A stretch of 64,000 nucleotides of DNA from Campylobacteraceae bacterium. Its GTDB lineage: Bacteria; Campylobacterota; Campylobacteria; Campylobacterales; Sulfurospirillaceae. Positions 8,556 to 18,167 of this stretch are shown here, one piece after another (the first letter of the stretch is position 1; every line of letters begins with the position of its first letter). The stretch is from positions 143,540-207,539 of the forward strand of contig JALUBH010000027.1 of the NCBI GenBank assembly GCA_027050775.1. The letters run 5' to 3'. The notes under the pieces were generated by a model. That model made no database searches. It was not told where the DNA came from and saw only the letters and a list, made by a program, of their open reading frames with translations. Both the position numbers and the translations under genes were made by a program.

Positions 8556-9980
8556 TTAACTACAAATTACAACAGATTTCACCTCGGTATAGTCATCTTC
8601 TATAGCAAATTTTGGACCCTCTTTGCCTATGCCGCTGTGTTTAAAGCCACCATATGGCTGTATATCAAAACGCAGAGTCGGTATGTCATTTATCACGACT
8701 CCACCTGCTTCTAGCTCATCTATAGCATCTGTTGTCATAGCTAAGTCATTTGTAAAAATAGAGTATTGCAAACCGAAAAGAGAATCATTCATGGATTGTT
8801 TTGCCTCTTCATAGTTATCTTTTGCTATCAAAGATACAATAGGAGCAAAAACTTCTTGGCAAACTATATTCATATCTTCTTTAACATCCACCATGATAGT
8901 CGGCTCCAACACCAAACCTTTGTTTGTGCCGCCAAATAGGACTTTTGCACCTTCTTGTTTTGCATTTGCTATCCAAATTTTTGCTTTATCTATCGCATCT
9001 TCATTTATCATAGGACCTATAAAAGTTTTATCGTCATAAGGATTTCCTGTTACAAGCTTACTGCTTTGTTCTGCAAGAAGCTTTGAAAATTCATCATAGA
9101 CCTCTACATGTACATATATTCTCTGAAGAGAAATACAGACTTGACCTGAATTTACAAAAGCTCCTACGGCACACTTTTTGGCAGCATCTTTAAGGTTGGC
9201 TGATTTATCTATAAATGTAGCAGCATTTCCGCCTAATTCTAATGCTATCCTTTTTATACCCGCTTTTTTTATAATACTATTTCCCACAGGAACACTTCCT
9301 GTAAAACTGATGACTCTTGGAATCTTGCTGGTAACTAAGGCATCATTTACACCTTCACCACTATAGACCACACTAAGTGCATCTTTTATGGCATATGGGC
9401 TTTGTATAAAGAGTTTTGCAAGAGAATATGCACAAAGTGGTGCGGCAGAGCTTGGTTTTAGAACAACTGCATTGCCACTGACGAGTGCCGGAGCAATCTT
9501 GTGTGCCACTAGATTTAACGGGAAGTTAAAAGGGGTGATAGCAAGTGCGACTCCCACGGGAACTCTTTTGAAAAATGCCAAAGTTTTTTTACCGCTTGGC
9601 ATCGCCGTCGTATCAAAACTCTCTCCACCTATGCTAATCATCGTGTGAGCCGAGAGCCTTATAGTCTCTATACATCTAGTCACTTCACCTCTGGCAAAAA
9701 CCATCGGTTTGCCCACTTCATCACAAATAAGTTTTGCAAATTTTTCACTCTGCTCTTCTAATTTATCAGCTACATCTTCAAGCCAAGAGACTCTTTGATG
9801 AAGAGGTGATTTCTTAGTCTCTTTTGAAGCACTTTTTGCCTTTAAATATGCCATTTCAACATCGTCCACTCCGCACGCAGGATAAGTTGATACGATATTG
9901 GAATTAAAAGGATTTTTAACCTCTATTACATTTGGTGTACTTTTCTCTTCACTTCCTAGATACATCTTTGCCTTATTCAT
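8556..9980 (-). CDS. NAD(P)-dependent aldehyde dehydrogenase
   Basis: A 474-residue protein of the aldehyde dehydrogenase superfamily, of the length and sequence type of the lactaldehyde / non-phosphorylating glyceraldehyde-3-phosphate group. Visible are N152 (oxyanion, PFNFPLN), K175 in VVLKPS, the cofactor loop FTGSVPVG, general base E248 in LELGG and nucleophile C282 in SGQVC. It should oxidise an aldehyde to its acid in the cytoplasm; the substrate cannot be read from the sequence. It is transcribed away from ilvE, and AGGAG precedes the start. No dehydrogenase partner is nearby. Confidence 0.88.
   Translation of the reverse strand: MNKAKMYLGSEEKSTPNVIEVKNPFNSNIVSTYPACGVDDVEMAYLKAKSASKETKKSPLHQRVSWLEDVADKLEEQSEKFAKLICDEVGKPMVFARGEVTRCIETIRLSAHTMISIGGESFDTTAMPSGKKTLAFFKRVPVGVALAITPFNFPLNLVAHKIAPALVSGNAVVLKPSSAAPLCAYSLAKLFIQSPYAIKDALSVVYSGEGVNDALVTSKIPRVISFTGSVPVGNSIIKKAGIKRIALELGGNAATFIDKSANLKDAAKKCAVGAFVNSGQVCISLQRIYVHVEVYDEFSKLLAEQSSKLVTGNPYDDKTFIGPMINEDAIDKAKIWIANAKQEGAKVLFGGTNKGLVLEPTIMVDVKEDMNIVCQEVFAPIVSLIAKDNYEEAKQSMNDSLFGLQYSIFTNDLAMTTDAIDELEAGGVVINDIPTLRFDIQPYGGFKHSGIGKEGPKFAIEDDYTEVKSVVICS
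9101..9112 (-). repeat. Near match to the TACATGTAGAGC motif, reverse strand
   Basis: On the minus strand TACATGTAGAGG, one mismatch, inside the aldehyde dehydrogenase gene. It is the only near match seen solely on the minus strand. Confidence 0.4.
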
Positions 9981-10057
9981 CTCAAACTCCTAAAACATTA
10001 TTTAATCTAAACTTGGGTATCATTATAGCTATTTTAATATTATAGGTTGAAAAAATT

Positions 10058-10972
10058 ATGGAAAAAGCAAAATTTATTTGGATGGATGGCAAATTAACTC
10101 CTTGGGATGAGGCAAATATACACATATTAACTCACACACTTCACTACGGAAATGGTGTCTTTGAGGGCACAAGAGCTTATATGACAAAAGACGGACTAGC
10201 AATTTATAGATTAAGAGACCATACAAAAAGACTTCTAAATTCAGCAAAGATTACAAGAATTTCACCTGCATATTCATTAGAAGAGTTAGAAAATGCACAA
10301 CTAGAAATCCTAAGGGCAAATGATTTTAAATCAAATGTTTATATAAGACCACTTATATACCTAGGATACGGGATTATGGGACTGTATCATGTAAATGCTC
10401 CCGTAAAGACTGCTATAGCAGCTTGGGAATGGGGTAGTTACCTAGGAGATGAAGGTCTTGAAAAAGGCATAAGAGTTAAAATCTCATCTTTTACTAGAAA
10501 TCCCGTTAGCTCCACTATGGGAAAAGCAAAAGCAGCAGCAAACTACTTAAATTCACAACTAGCAAAATATGAAGCTATGGATGCAGGATATGAAGAGGCA
10601 CTTTTACTCGACGAGGATGGATTTGTTGCTGAGGGAAGTGGAGAGTGTTTCTTTATCGTAAGAGATGGTGTTCTTATATCTCCGCCAAACGACACATCAC
10701 TTGAGAGCATCACACAAAGCAGCGTACTTATGCTAGCTCGCGATGCGGGCATACCTGTGGAGCGAAGAAGAATAACAAGAGATGAGGTATATGTGGCTGA
10801 TGAAGCATTTTTTACAGGAACCGCTGCTGAAGTTACTCCTATAAGAGATGTGGATAATTACCAAATAGGTAATGGAAAAAGAGGAGATATAACCAAACAA
10901 CTTCAAAATGCATATTTTGATGTGGTTTATGGAAGAGATGAAAAACATAGAGACCTGTTAACATTCATTTAG
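10058..10972 (+). CDS. ilvE: Branched-chain amino acid aminotransferase
   Basis: A 304-residue fold-type IV PLP enzyme of the usual IlvE length. The PLP lysine is K158 in the KAKAAANY motif. FEGTRAY near residue 35 and the C-terminal FFTGTAAEVTPI motif are typical of IlvE. It performs the last step of valine, leucine and isoleucine synthesis with glutamate as amino donor. The order ilvE followed by a prohibitin-like gene is the same as in Campylobacter and Helicobacter. A -10-like TATTAT lies just ahead, in the divergent gap shared with the aldehyde dehydrogenase. Confidence 0.94.
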   Translation: MEKAKFIWMDGKLTPWDEANIHILTHTLHYGNGVFEGTRAYMTKDGLAIYRLRDHTKRLLNSAKITRISPAYSLEELENAQLEILRANDFKSNVYIRPLIYLGYGIMGLYHVNAPVKTAIAAWEWGSYLGDEGLEKGIRVKISSFTRNPVSSTMGKAKAAANYLNSQLAKYEAMDAGYEEALLLDEDGFVAEGSGECFFIVRDGVLISPPNDTSLESITQSSVLMLARDAGIPVERRRITRDEVYVADEAFFTGTAAEVTPIRDVDNYQIGNGKRGDITKQLQNAYFDVVYGRDEKHRDLLTFI

Positions 10973-11012
10973 ATTGTTACGGTAGACTAAAATCAAAACT
11001 TAAAGGAAAGAA

Positions 11013-12098
11013 ATGCCAGTTGATCTGAATGATTATTTTAAAAAGAAGAGTGGAAGCAATAGTGGAGGTGGAAACGGTGGAAATAATCGACCAACTCCCA
11101 ATTTTGAACCACCTGAATTTATGAAAAACTTAGGGAAAAAAGCAGGTTTTTTGTATGTATTGATAGCCGTAGTTGTGATTTTAGTAATCGCCAAACCTTT
11201 TGTTGTGGTAAACTCGGGAGAGATGGGTATAAAATCAACAGCAGGAAAGTTTGACCCTACCCCTTTGAATCCAGGATTTCACCTATACATACCTTTTATA
11301 CAAGATATATTTTTAGTGGATACCAAAGTAAGAGTTATGAACTACACATCGGTAAGCGAGCAAGAAAGAACAGAAAGAGGCTCCGGTATAAAAAATAAAA
11401 ATGCGATATCTGTACTTGATGCTCGTGGACTTCCTGTATCAATAGACCTTACCGTTCAATACAAACTAGAGCCGTCAACTGCTCCTCAAACTATAGCTAC
11501 ATGGGGCATGTCATGGGAAGACAAGATCATAAATCCTGTCGTAAGAGATGTTACAAGAAATGTTGTAGGCCAATATACGGCAGAAGAATTACCTGTTAAA
11601 AGAAATGCTATAGCTGCTAAAATCGATCAGCAAATTAGAAAAAATATAAATGCTCAGCCTGGCCACCCCGTAAAACTCCTAACAGTACAACTTAGGAAAA
11701 TCATACTTCCTCAAAAGATAAAAGATCAGATAGAGATAGTCCAAATTGCAAAACAACAGGTTCAAAGGACCAAGTACGAAGTAGAACAAGCAAATCAAGA
11801 AGCAATGAAAAAAGCTGCACTTGCCACCGGTAATGCAAATGCAAGAAAGATTGAAGCTAAAGGTCAAGCAATTGCCGTTAAAATTGAAGCTGATGCAAAT
11901 GCCTATGCAAATATAGAAATTGCCAAGAGTATAACAGCAAATTTATTGAAACTCAAGCAAATAGAGGTTCAAGGTAAGTTTAATGACGCTCTGCAAGTAA
12001 ATAAAGATGCAAAAATCTTCCTAACTCCTGGTGGTGTCGTTCCAAATATCTGGGTTGACACAAAAGACAACAAACAAATGACAAGTATAAGTAAATAG
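11013..12098 (+). CDS. Prohibitin/SPFH-family membrane protein
   Basis: A 361-residue protein with a Gly/Ser/Asn-rich N-terminal tail (about 14-32), one membrane segment (about 47-68), an SPFH/band-7 domain (about 68-250) and an Ala/Glu/Lys-rich coiled-coil stretch (about 250-330). It is like HflK/prohibitin scaffolds that oligomerise at the inner membrane and hold FtsH-type proteases. Campylobacterota usually carry one such gene beside ilvE. AAAGGA precedes the ATG. A role in membrane protein quality control is inferred from the family. Confidence 0.88.
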   Translation: MPVDLNDYFKKKSGSNSGGGNGGNNRPTPNFEPPEFMKNLGKKAGFLYVLIAVVVILVIAKPFVVVNSGEMGIKSTAGKFDPTPLNPGFHLYIPFIQDIFLVDTKVRVMNYTSVSEQERTERGSGIKNKNAISVLDARGLPVSIDLTVQYKLEPSTAPQTIATWGMSWEDKIINPVVRDVTRNVVGQYTAEELPVKRNAIAAKIDQQIRKNINAQPGHPVKLLTVQLRKIILPQKIKDQIEIVQIAKQQVQRTKYEVEQANQEAMKKAALATGNANARKIEAKGQAIAVKIEADANAYANIEIAKSITANLLKLKQIEVQGKFNDALQVNKDAKIFLTPGGVVPNIWVDTKDNKQMTSISK

Positions 12099-12106
12099 GA
12101 GCTTTA

Positions 12107-12790
12107 GTGAATCAGAAGCTAATAGACAGTATAAATTGGGATAAAAACCCACTAATCCCCGTTATCGCACAAGAGAGCGATAACGGGAAGGTATTGATGC
12201 TTGCTTACACAAATAAAGAAGCTTTAGAGCTGACTTTAAAAACAAAAGTTGCACATTATTACTCGAGAAGTCGAAAAAAACTCTGGAAAAAAGGCGAGCA
12301 AAGCGGTAACATCCAAGAAGTAAAAGAGATATATCTTGATTGTGACAGCGATACCGTGCTGCTAAAAGTAAAACAAAATGGTGTCGCCTGTCATACCGGT
12401 AGATACTCTTGCTTTTTCAATAGAATAGATACAACCGAAGAACTACCTCCTGCAGAGGAGACTATTGATGTGTATAGCATAAGTGACACTTTGTATCATG
12501 TCATAAGCGAGCGAAAAAGTGCAGATCCTAAAAAATCTTATGTTGCATCACTTTTCAAAAAAGGCGAAAATTCTATTTTGAAAAAAGTGGCAGAAGAAGC
12601 GGGGGAGTTCTGTTTTGCCATAAAAGACAAAGATGAAAAAGAGATAGTGTATGAAGCGGCAGATTTAGCATTTCATATACTCGTAGCACTTGGATATGCA
12701 GATATAAATCCTGATCTTGTAAAGCAGGAGCTCAAAAGAAGATTTGGACTAAGTGGAATAGAGGAGAAAAATAGCAGAAATAATGAATGA
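12107..12790 (+). CDS. hisI: Bifunctional phosphoribosyl-AMP cyclohydrolase / phosphoribosyl-ATP pyrophosphatase
   Basis: A 227-residue HisIE fusion starting at GTG with AGGAG ahead. The N-terminal HisI half (about 1-112) shows the zinc and substrate motifs YLDCDSDT and [10 protein letters not shown]. The C-terminal HisE half (about 120-222) shows the EEAGEFC and [10 protein letters not shown] helices with acidic Mg-binding residues. It carries out the second and third steps of histidine synthesis. It overlaps the next gene by 8 bases and follows the prohibitin gene by 8 bases, so these form one operon. Confidence 0.94.
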   Translation: MNQKLIDSINWDKNPLIPVIAQESDNGKVLMLAYTNKEALELTLKTKVAHYYSRSRKKLWKKGEQSGNIQEVKEIYLDCDSDTVLLKVKQNGVACHTGRYSCFFNRIDTTEELPPAEETIDVYSISDTLYHVISERKSADPKKSYVASLFKKGENSILKKVAEEAGEFCFAIKDKDEKEIVYEAADLAFHILVALGYADINPDLVKQELKRRFGLSGIEEKNSRNNE

Positions 12791-13322
12791 ATTAAAATTT
12801 TCGATATTTAACTATATTAACCATTTTGGCTTATATGATTATCTGGCTTATATTTGGCTATTTTTGACATTTTTAATTTTACTATTTTTGGCTATGCTAT
12901 TTATAAAAAAATCTACAAAATTTTCGATTTTATTGATACTCTTGTCATTTATCCTGCTTTTTGCAGGTCCTTTTATTTTAAAATACTTTTTGGATAAAAC
13001 TTTGCGACCTGTTTTGGTTAGCCATATAAAATACCAAAAGTTACATTTTTCCAACACATTAATTATTGATTCTTCCATAGAAAATATTTCACAAAAACCA
13101 TATAATTTTTGTCAAATAGATACAAAAATCTATAAGCCTTCAAATTCAAAATTAAAAGATTTCATAAACAGACTAAAGCCTATCGAGTATAGGTCGATTT
13201 TAAGTAAAAGAGAGTTAGAGGCTGGAGCAACTATGCAAAATAGAACGATATTTTATAATTTTTCATATAGTGGCGATATAAATATTTCTGTTAATGCAGA
13301 GTGCTATAGAGCTAAGAAATGA
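12783..13322 (+). CDS. Small membrane protein, DUF2393-like
   Basis: A 179-residue protein with two membrane segments (about 24-42 and 47-65) followed by a roughly 110-residue soluble domain with a beta-rich pattern, probably periplasmic. It resembles the DUF2393 family found almost only in Campylobacterota; the assignment is from overall pattern and context. It is translationally coupled to hisI upstream and overlaps the next, similarly built gene by 4 bases. Function unknown. Confidence 0.65.
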   Translation: MNELKFSIFNYINHFGLYDYLAYIWLFLTFLILLFLAMLFIKKSTKFSILLILLSFILLFAGPFILKYFLDKTLRPVLVSHIKYQKLHFSNTLIIDSSIENISQKPYNFCQIDTKIYKPSNSKLKDFINRLKPIEYRSILSKRELEAGATMQNRTIFYNFSYSGDINISVNAECYRAKK

Positions 13323-13867
13323 TCTCTTACTTTACAATCGTACACAAAATAACTCTTGTTATCTTTTTTATATTGTTTTTAATTTTACTTATTCTCTCTT
13401 TTAAAGAGACGAGAAAAAAAGTGCTTGTTGCCATGATTTTTTCTAATTTTCTTGTTATATCAACGCTAGCTGTTTTTTCTATGTTTGTTCTTGATAAATA
13501 TACAAAAAAAGCAAGACTAGAAGATGTAACTCATTCGAGAGTTCTAATTACCGAGTCGCTCGTTATATCTGGGAGAATTAGAAATATCGGTAAATTTGGT
13601 ATATCAAAATGTTTTCTACATGTAAAGCTTGTAAACAATGCAGTAGAATCAAATAATCTAAGCGGATCAACCCTATATAAACCCACTAGTGGCCTTGGTT
13701 TTTTGACAAACAAGATAGAAGGCAACGAAAAACAATCCACGATCAAAAAAGATTTTCTAATAGCTAAAAATCTCAGAGTAGATGAATTGAGAAATTTTAG
13801 TGCGTCCATGAGATACCCACCATATTTTGTAAAGCCTAGATTAATTTACAAGTTACATTGCAGGTAA
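13319..13867 (+). CDS. Small membrane protein, second DUF2393-like copy
   Basis: A 182-residue protein with the same plan as the preceding one: two membrane segments (about 10-27 and 36-56) and a soluble C-terminal domain. Both copies share an ISGRIRN / IDSSIEN type strand after the second segment and a Cys about 20 residues further, which suggests tandem duplication. Coupled to its twin by a 4-base overlap, it ends the hisI operon and converges on purF with 8 bases between. Function unknown; a heteromeric pair is plausible. Confidence 0.62.
   Translation: MISYFTIVHKITLVIFFILFLILLILSFKETRKKVLVAMIFSNFLVISTLAVFSMFVLDKYTKKARLEDVTHSRVLITESLVISGRIRNIGKFGISKCFLHVKLVNNAVESNNLSGSTLYKPTSGLGFLTNKIEGNEKQSTIKKDFLIAKNLRVDELRNFSASMRYPPYFVKPRLIYKLHCR
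13617..13628 (+). repeat. Near match to the TACATGTAGAGC motif
   Basis: TACATGTAAAGC, one mismatch to the 12-mer found exactly at five other places, lies here inside the second small membrane protein gene (encoding LHVKL). Confidence 0.5.
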
Positions 13868-13875
13868 GCGACACC

Positions 13876-15213
13876 TTATTTGATAAAATAGTTTCCATCA
13901 AAACTTACAAGTGAGTATTTTCTTTCATCCCCTATACTTTTAACCAATGATTTTATAGTAAGGAAACTCAACGAGTCAGCTTTTATATATGCTCTAACTT
14001 CTTCAACACTCTTATTTGCACTTATGAGCTCTTTGTAGCTAGGAGTATCTATACCATATTTGCAAGGGTGTTCTATAGTTGGAGAAGTGATACACATATG
14101 CACCTCTTTTGCTCCAGAATCTTTCAATATTTTTATAATTCGTTTTGCTGTCGTGCCTCTAACAAGACTGTCATCTATGACTACTATTTTTTTGCCTTTT
14201 AGCAAAGAATTTATAGGAGAGAGTTTGAGTTTGACTTTCATATCTCTTCTCGCTTGAGTTGGCTCTATAAAGGTTCTACCAACATAGTGATTTCTTACTA
14301 TACCCATCTCAAAAGGGATTCCACTTTGCTTTGCATAACCAAGTGCCGCGCTAACGCCACTATCAGGTACAGGAATAACCAAATCAGCATCTATAGGATT
14401 TTCCCTAGCCATGGCTCTTCCCATCTCTTGACGCACAGCGTATACACTCTTGCCCTCTATCACACTATCCGGTCTTGCAAAATATATATATTCAAATGCA
14501 CAGATTCTAGGATCCGGCTCAAAAAGCTGTATGCTTTCAAACCCCTCTTTTGCTTTATCGAAGATAATCATCTCGCCTGGTCTCACATCTCTTATAAACT
14601 TTGCTCCAACCAAATCAAATGCACATGTCTCACTAGAGACTATATATCCCCCATCTTCCAATTGTCCCAAAGCAAAAGGTCTAACACCATATCTGTCTCG
14701 TATGGCAAAAATTTTATTTCGCCCTTGAATTACCAAGCAATAAGCACCTTTTATGACGCCTAGGGCTTCAATAATTCTATCTTTTAAATGCTCTTTATGG
14801 CTTCTAGCTATAAGGTGAATAATATTTTCCGTATCCATATCAGATTGAAAAATCGCACCCTCATCTATAAGCATTTTCTTTATATTTTCACCGTTTATAA
14901 GATTTCCATTGTGTGCAACAGCTATCTCTCCTAACTTATAGTTAGCATAGATAGGCTGAGCATCTATAACAGATTTACTTCCTGCAGTTGAGTATCTGTT
15001 GTGCCCGATAGCCATATCGCCTACCAAGTGTCCAAGAGCCTCTTCATCAAAAACTTCAGTTACCAAGCCTTTCTTCTTGACTTTGCTTAGTTTTTTTCCA
15101 TCACTTGAGCAAATTCCAGTAGCTTCTTGTCCACGATGTTGCATCGCAAACAAAGAGTAATAAGCAACCCTAGAGGCCTCAGTAGAACCAAATACACCAA
15201 CTATCGCACACAT
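13876..15213 (-). CDS. purF: Amidophosphoribosyltransferase
   Basis: A 445-residue enzyme for the first committed step of purine synthesis (PRPP plus glutamine to phosphoribosylamine). The N-terminal glutaminase domain has nucleophile Cys2 directly after Met, so no propeptide is needed. HRGQEATG and HNGNL mark the Ntn fold; the PRPP loop is VVIDDSLVRGTT. The C-terminal CITSPTIEHPCKYGID resembles the Bacillus-type, Fe-S carrying enzymes. AAAGGA precedes the ATG. It is transcribed with dapB and trxB, 10 bases after dapB. Confidence 0.95.
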   Translation of the reverse strand: MCAIVGVFGSTEASRVAYYSLFAMQHRGQEATGICSSDGKKLSKVKKKGLVTEVFDEEALGHLVGDMAIGHNRYSTAGSKSVIDAQPIYANYKLGEIAVAHNGNLINGENIKKMLIDEGAIFQSDMDTENIIHLIARSHKEHLKDRIIEALGVIKGAYCLVIQGRNKIFAIRDRYGVRPFALGQLEDGGYIVSSETCAFDLVGAKFIRDVRPGEMIIFDKAKEGFESIQLFEPDPRICAFEYIYFARPDSVIEGKSVYAVRQEMGRAMARENPIDADLVIPVPDSGVSAALGYAKQSGIPFEMGIVRNHYVGRTFIEPTQARRDMKVKLKLSPINSLLKGKKIVVIDDSLVRGTTAKRIIKILKDSGAKEVHMCITSPTIEHPCKYGIDTPSYKELISANKSVEEVRAYIKADSLSFLTIKSLVKSIGDERKYSLVSFDGNYFIK

Positions 15214-15223
15214 TATATATCCT

Positions 15224-16006
15224 TTAAAGACCGAGACAATCGTTTATGCTATACAAGCCATTATCTTGATTTACTATCCATTTTGCGGCTCTTATGGCAC
15301 CCTTAGCAAATGTATCTCTACTTGTCGCAGTATGGTTTAGTTCCAAAAATTCTCCATCATTGTAAAATCCAACCGTATGCCTACCTACTATATCTCCTCC
15401 GCGAAGCGACATAATAGCTATCTCTTCTTTACTTCTCTCACCAATCAAACCGTTCCTGCCACTTACCCTCACTTTTTCAAGGTCTAAACCTCTAGCATTT
15501 GCAGCATTTTCACCTAGTGTCATAGCTGTTCCACTAGGCGCATCTTTTTTATATCTGTGATGTTGCTCCACTATCTCTATATCAAAATCAGCAAGAGCAG
15601 AGGAAGCCATTGAGACAAGCTTGTTCAAAACAGCAACTCCCAAAGACATATTTGTTGAGTACAATATAGGCATAAGCTTGGAAGCCTCATCGAGTAAATT
15701 TTGTTGGTGCGCACTCAATCCTGTTGTCCCTATAACCAAAGGTGTCGGATGCTCAAGTGCGGCCTCTAGCAAAGTTTCAGTAGCAAATGCTATCGTAAAG
15801 TCTATCACTACATCACTATTTTCAAACAACTGCTCATAAGATTCGGTCACAATAGACTCTTGTGGGATTGGAAAATTAAACTCCTCTATAGCATGAAGCA
15901 TATACGGCTTTACTAAATCATCATTTTTTAAATTTTCTATCAATAGATGTCCAACTCTTCCGGTTGAACCGTGAATTCCCGCTTTCATAATATTTTTACT
16001 ACTCAT
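15224..16006 (-). CDS. dapB: 4-hydroxy-tetrahydrodipicolinate reductase
   Basis: A 260-residue enzyme of lysine and diaminopimelate synthesis. The N-terminal NAD(P) motif is [10 protein letters not shown], and the family signature [15 protein letters not shown] carries the catalytic His pair and Lys. Length is standard. The start codon overlaps the stop of trxB (8 bases), so it is coupled to that gene. The order trxB-dapB-purF is also seen in other Campylobacterota. Confidence 0.95.
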   Translation of the reverse strand: MSSKNIMKAGIHGSTGRVGHLLIENLKNDDLVKPYMLHAIEEFNFPIPQESIVTESYEQLFENSDVVIDFTIAFATETLLEAALEHPTPLVIGTTGLSAHQQNLLDEASKLMPILYSTNMSLGVAVLNKLVSMASSALADFDIEIVEQHHRYKKDAPSGTAMTLGENAANARGLDLEKVRVSGRNGLIGERSKEEIAIMSLRGGDIVGRHTVGFYNDGEFLELNHTATSRDTFAKGAIRAAKWIVNQDNGLYSINDCLGL

Positions 16007-16931
16007 TTACATACTCCAAAGCTTGAATACCCGCAGTTGCACCATCACCTGCAGCACAAACTACCTGTTTTGAAGCATCTACCCTTAAATCTCCTGCTGC
16101 AAACAATCCCTTGACAGATGTATGCATCTTAAGATCAACTATAACATTTCCATTTTCACTCAACTCGCAAAGCGAACTATCGTCTTTTTGCATCAATATC
16201 TGGTTATTTACATTCATACCAACAAATACAAAAATTCCAGGAACTCTTATATCTCTTTTGTTTCCGTGTTTATCTTCTACAAAGATACCATTGACTCCAC
16301 TATTATCACCTGCTATCTCATCAATAACAGAATTCAACACTAACTCAATTTTCTGGTTATTTTTTACTTTTTCTACCGTAACAGGACTTGCTCTAAACTT
16401 ATCTCTTCTGTGGATAAGATATACTTTAGAGCAGATATTTGCAAGATATAGAGCTTCTTCAAGTGCGGTATCACCACCACCTAGCACTGCAACCTCTTTT
16501 CCCCTATAAAAAAATCCATCACATGTAGCGCAAGTGCTTACTCCTCTTCCAAAAAATAGGCTCTCACCTTTAACTCCTGATCTTCTAGGTGTACTTCCTG
16601 TGCAGACAATCACACTCTTAGCTTCAATTACCTCACCACCTAATAGCAAAACTTCAAAGATACCATCTTCTCTTTTAGATACGAGGCTTACCTCATCCAT
16701 CCTGTGCTTTAAACCAAATCTCATACATTGCTCAGGCCAATGTTGCATCATGTCCATTCCACTCATCACTTCGGTAATCCCAGGATAGTTTTCTATCTCA
16801 CTACTACTTGTAATCTGACCCCCTGGAAGACCTTTTTCAAACATGGCGACTTTTTTTAATCCACCTCTTGTTGCGTAAAGACCGGCGGTCAGGCCAGCTG
16901 GTCCGCCACCTATTATCGCTAAATCTAACAT
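15999..16931 (-). CDS. trxB: Thioredoxin reductase
   Basis: A 310-residue FAD/NADPH flavoprotein with the FAD motif GGGPAG (residues 8-13), redox pair CATC (C134, C137), NADPH motif [10 protein letters not shown] and the C-terminal FAD-binding AAGD. It reduces the thioredoxin encoded 500 bases upstream. AAGGA precedes the ATG. The usual trxA-trxB neighbourhood is interrupted here by a 148-residue membrane-anchored protein. Confidence 0.95.
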   Translation of the reverse strand: MLDLAIIGGGPAGLTAGLYATRGGLKKVAMFEKGLPGGQITSSSEIENYPGITEVMSGMDMMQHWPEQCMRFGLKHRMDEVSLVSKREDGIFEVLLLGGEVIEAKSVIVCTGSTPRRSGVKGESLFFGRGVSTCATCDGFFYRGKEVAVLGGGDTALEEALYLANICSKVYLIHRRDKFRASPVTVEKVKNNQKIELVLNSVIDEIAGDNSGVNGIFVEDKHGNKRDIRVPGIFVFVGMNVNNQILMQKDDSSLCELSENGNVIVDLKMHTSVKGLFAAGDLRVDASKQVVCAAGDGATAGIQALEYVNE

Positions 16932-16951
16932 TTTTTATCCTTATTTATTTT

Positions 16952-17398
16952 TTATTTTATTACTTCTATCATGCTGTCTTGTTTGTATAACAAATTTTTA
17001 AATTTCTTTATCCTAAAAGCACTCGGAACTTCATATATATTGAACCTTTGTATCAACTTTAAGAGTGTATTCATTCCCGATGTCAGATATATAACACCAT
17101 TTTTTTTACCTCTTCTTTTTTGATACAAATCTATAGCTATTATAGGATTTGATTTATTAATTTTTTGTAAAACTTTATTGATATTTTGCATGTTAGAACT
17201 ATAAATCAAAACAGTATAATACTTACTCTTTGGAACAAATACATCACTTTTCTCATAATAAATCCAATTTTGAAAATTTATAAATTTATACTCAGAAAAA
17301 CGATAATTAAAGTATGCAAAAGCGCCAGCAATCATCAGGGCACCAAAAAACGAAGCAAAAAGATAGTTTAGGGAGAAGAGTTTTCTTCTCCCTTTCAT
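16952..17398 (-). CDS. Membrane-anchored protein of unknown function
   Basis: A 148-residue protein with a positively charged start (KGRRK), one membrane segment (about 11-30) and a periplasmic remainder of about 115 residues rich in Lys, Asn and aromatics. No family is recognised. It sits between trxA and trxB on the same strand, which invites a redox link, but it has no cysteines, so a direct thiol role is excluded. Confidence 0.65.
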   Translation of the reverse strand: MKGRRKLFSLNYLFASFFGALMIAGAFAYFNYRFSEYKFINFQNWIYYEKSDVFVPKSKYYTVLIYSSNMQNINKVLQKINKSNPIIAIDLYQKRRGKKNGVIYLTSGMNTLLKLIQRFNIYEVPSAFRIKKFKNLLYKQDSMIEVIK

Positions 17399-17438
17399 CT
17401 GTGTATCTCTCTTTTTTTATAAAAAAAGATCGAAATCA

Positions 17439-17756
17439 TTATAGATATGAATCGATTTTATCGGCTAAAACTTGCTTTGAAGATGCGCCAATCATTTGAT
17501 CGACCAATTCACCATCTTTGAAAAATAGAATTGTTGGAATTGATCTAATGCCGTATTTTACAGCTATATCTTGCTCTTCATCTGTGTTTACTTTACAAAT
17601 TTTTGCTTTTCCTTCATAATCATCAGCCAACTCTTCGATAACCGGAGCTATCATTCTACAAGGTCCACACCATGGAGCCCAGAAATCAACTAAAGCTACG
17701 CCTTCGCTAACTGTGCTATCAAAATTTGATGCATTTAACTCTATATATTTTCCCAT
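17439..17756 (-). CDS. trxA: Thioredoxin
   Basis: A 105-residue cytoplasmic thioredoxin with the WCGPC active site (C30, C33) and cis-proline in SIPT. AGGAG precedes the ATG. It lies in the block that matches C. jejuni Cj0146c-Cj0156c. It is the general disulfide reductant fed by TrxB and is distinct from the zinc-ribbon thioredoxin at 4146. Confidence 0.96.
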   Translation of the reverse strand: MGKYIELNASNFDSTVSEGVALVDFWAPWCGPCRMIAPVIEELADDYEGKAKICKVNTDEEQDIAVKYGIRSIPTILFFKDGELVDQMIGASSKQVLADKIDSYL

Positions 17757-17839
17757 TATATTCTCCTGCTTATTTATTTAAAGGTGCTATTATACAAATA
17801 CTATCTTTAAAGTTACCATAGATATAATTTTTAGTTCTT

Positions 17840-18166
17840 TTAAAACCCAATATTTTCCATGATTTCTATACCCTCAGGAGTTACCAAAGCTGCGCTGATT
17901 TGGTACTCTTCTTCATGATTATTCACTAAAAAATAATAATCTATAGTTTTGATAATTTTTCTCATTTTCTCTGGTGTTATTCTATAAACAGGGTTATAGT
18001 TTTTTGAATATTTAACCTCAAAAAAAGTTATAACCTCATCTTTCAAAGCCACTATATCTATCTCGCCAAATTTTGAATGAAAATTTTTTTTAAGTATTTT
18101 ATAACCATTTTTTACCAAAAATTTTCTGACACTCTCTTCGGCTTTATTTCCTATTTCTAAACTCAA
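17840..18166 (-). CDS. YraN / UPF0102 family protein
   Basis: A 108-residue protein with a restriction-endonuclease-like core: GEIDIVA followed by FFEVKYSK, giving the E-x(n)-D-x(n)-E-x-K metal site. The family is nearly universal but poorly defined; a nuclease role on branched DNA has been suggested. It follows hom by one base (coupled) and matches the position of Cj0148c. Confidence 0.88.
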   Translation of the reverse strand: MSLEIGNKAEESVRKFLVKNGYKILKKNFHSKFGEIDIVALKDEVITFFEVKYSKNYNPVYRITPEKMRKIIKTIDYYFLVNNHEEEYQISAALVTPEGIEIMENIGF

Positions 18167-18167
18167 G

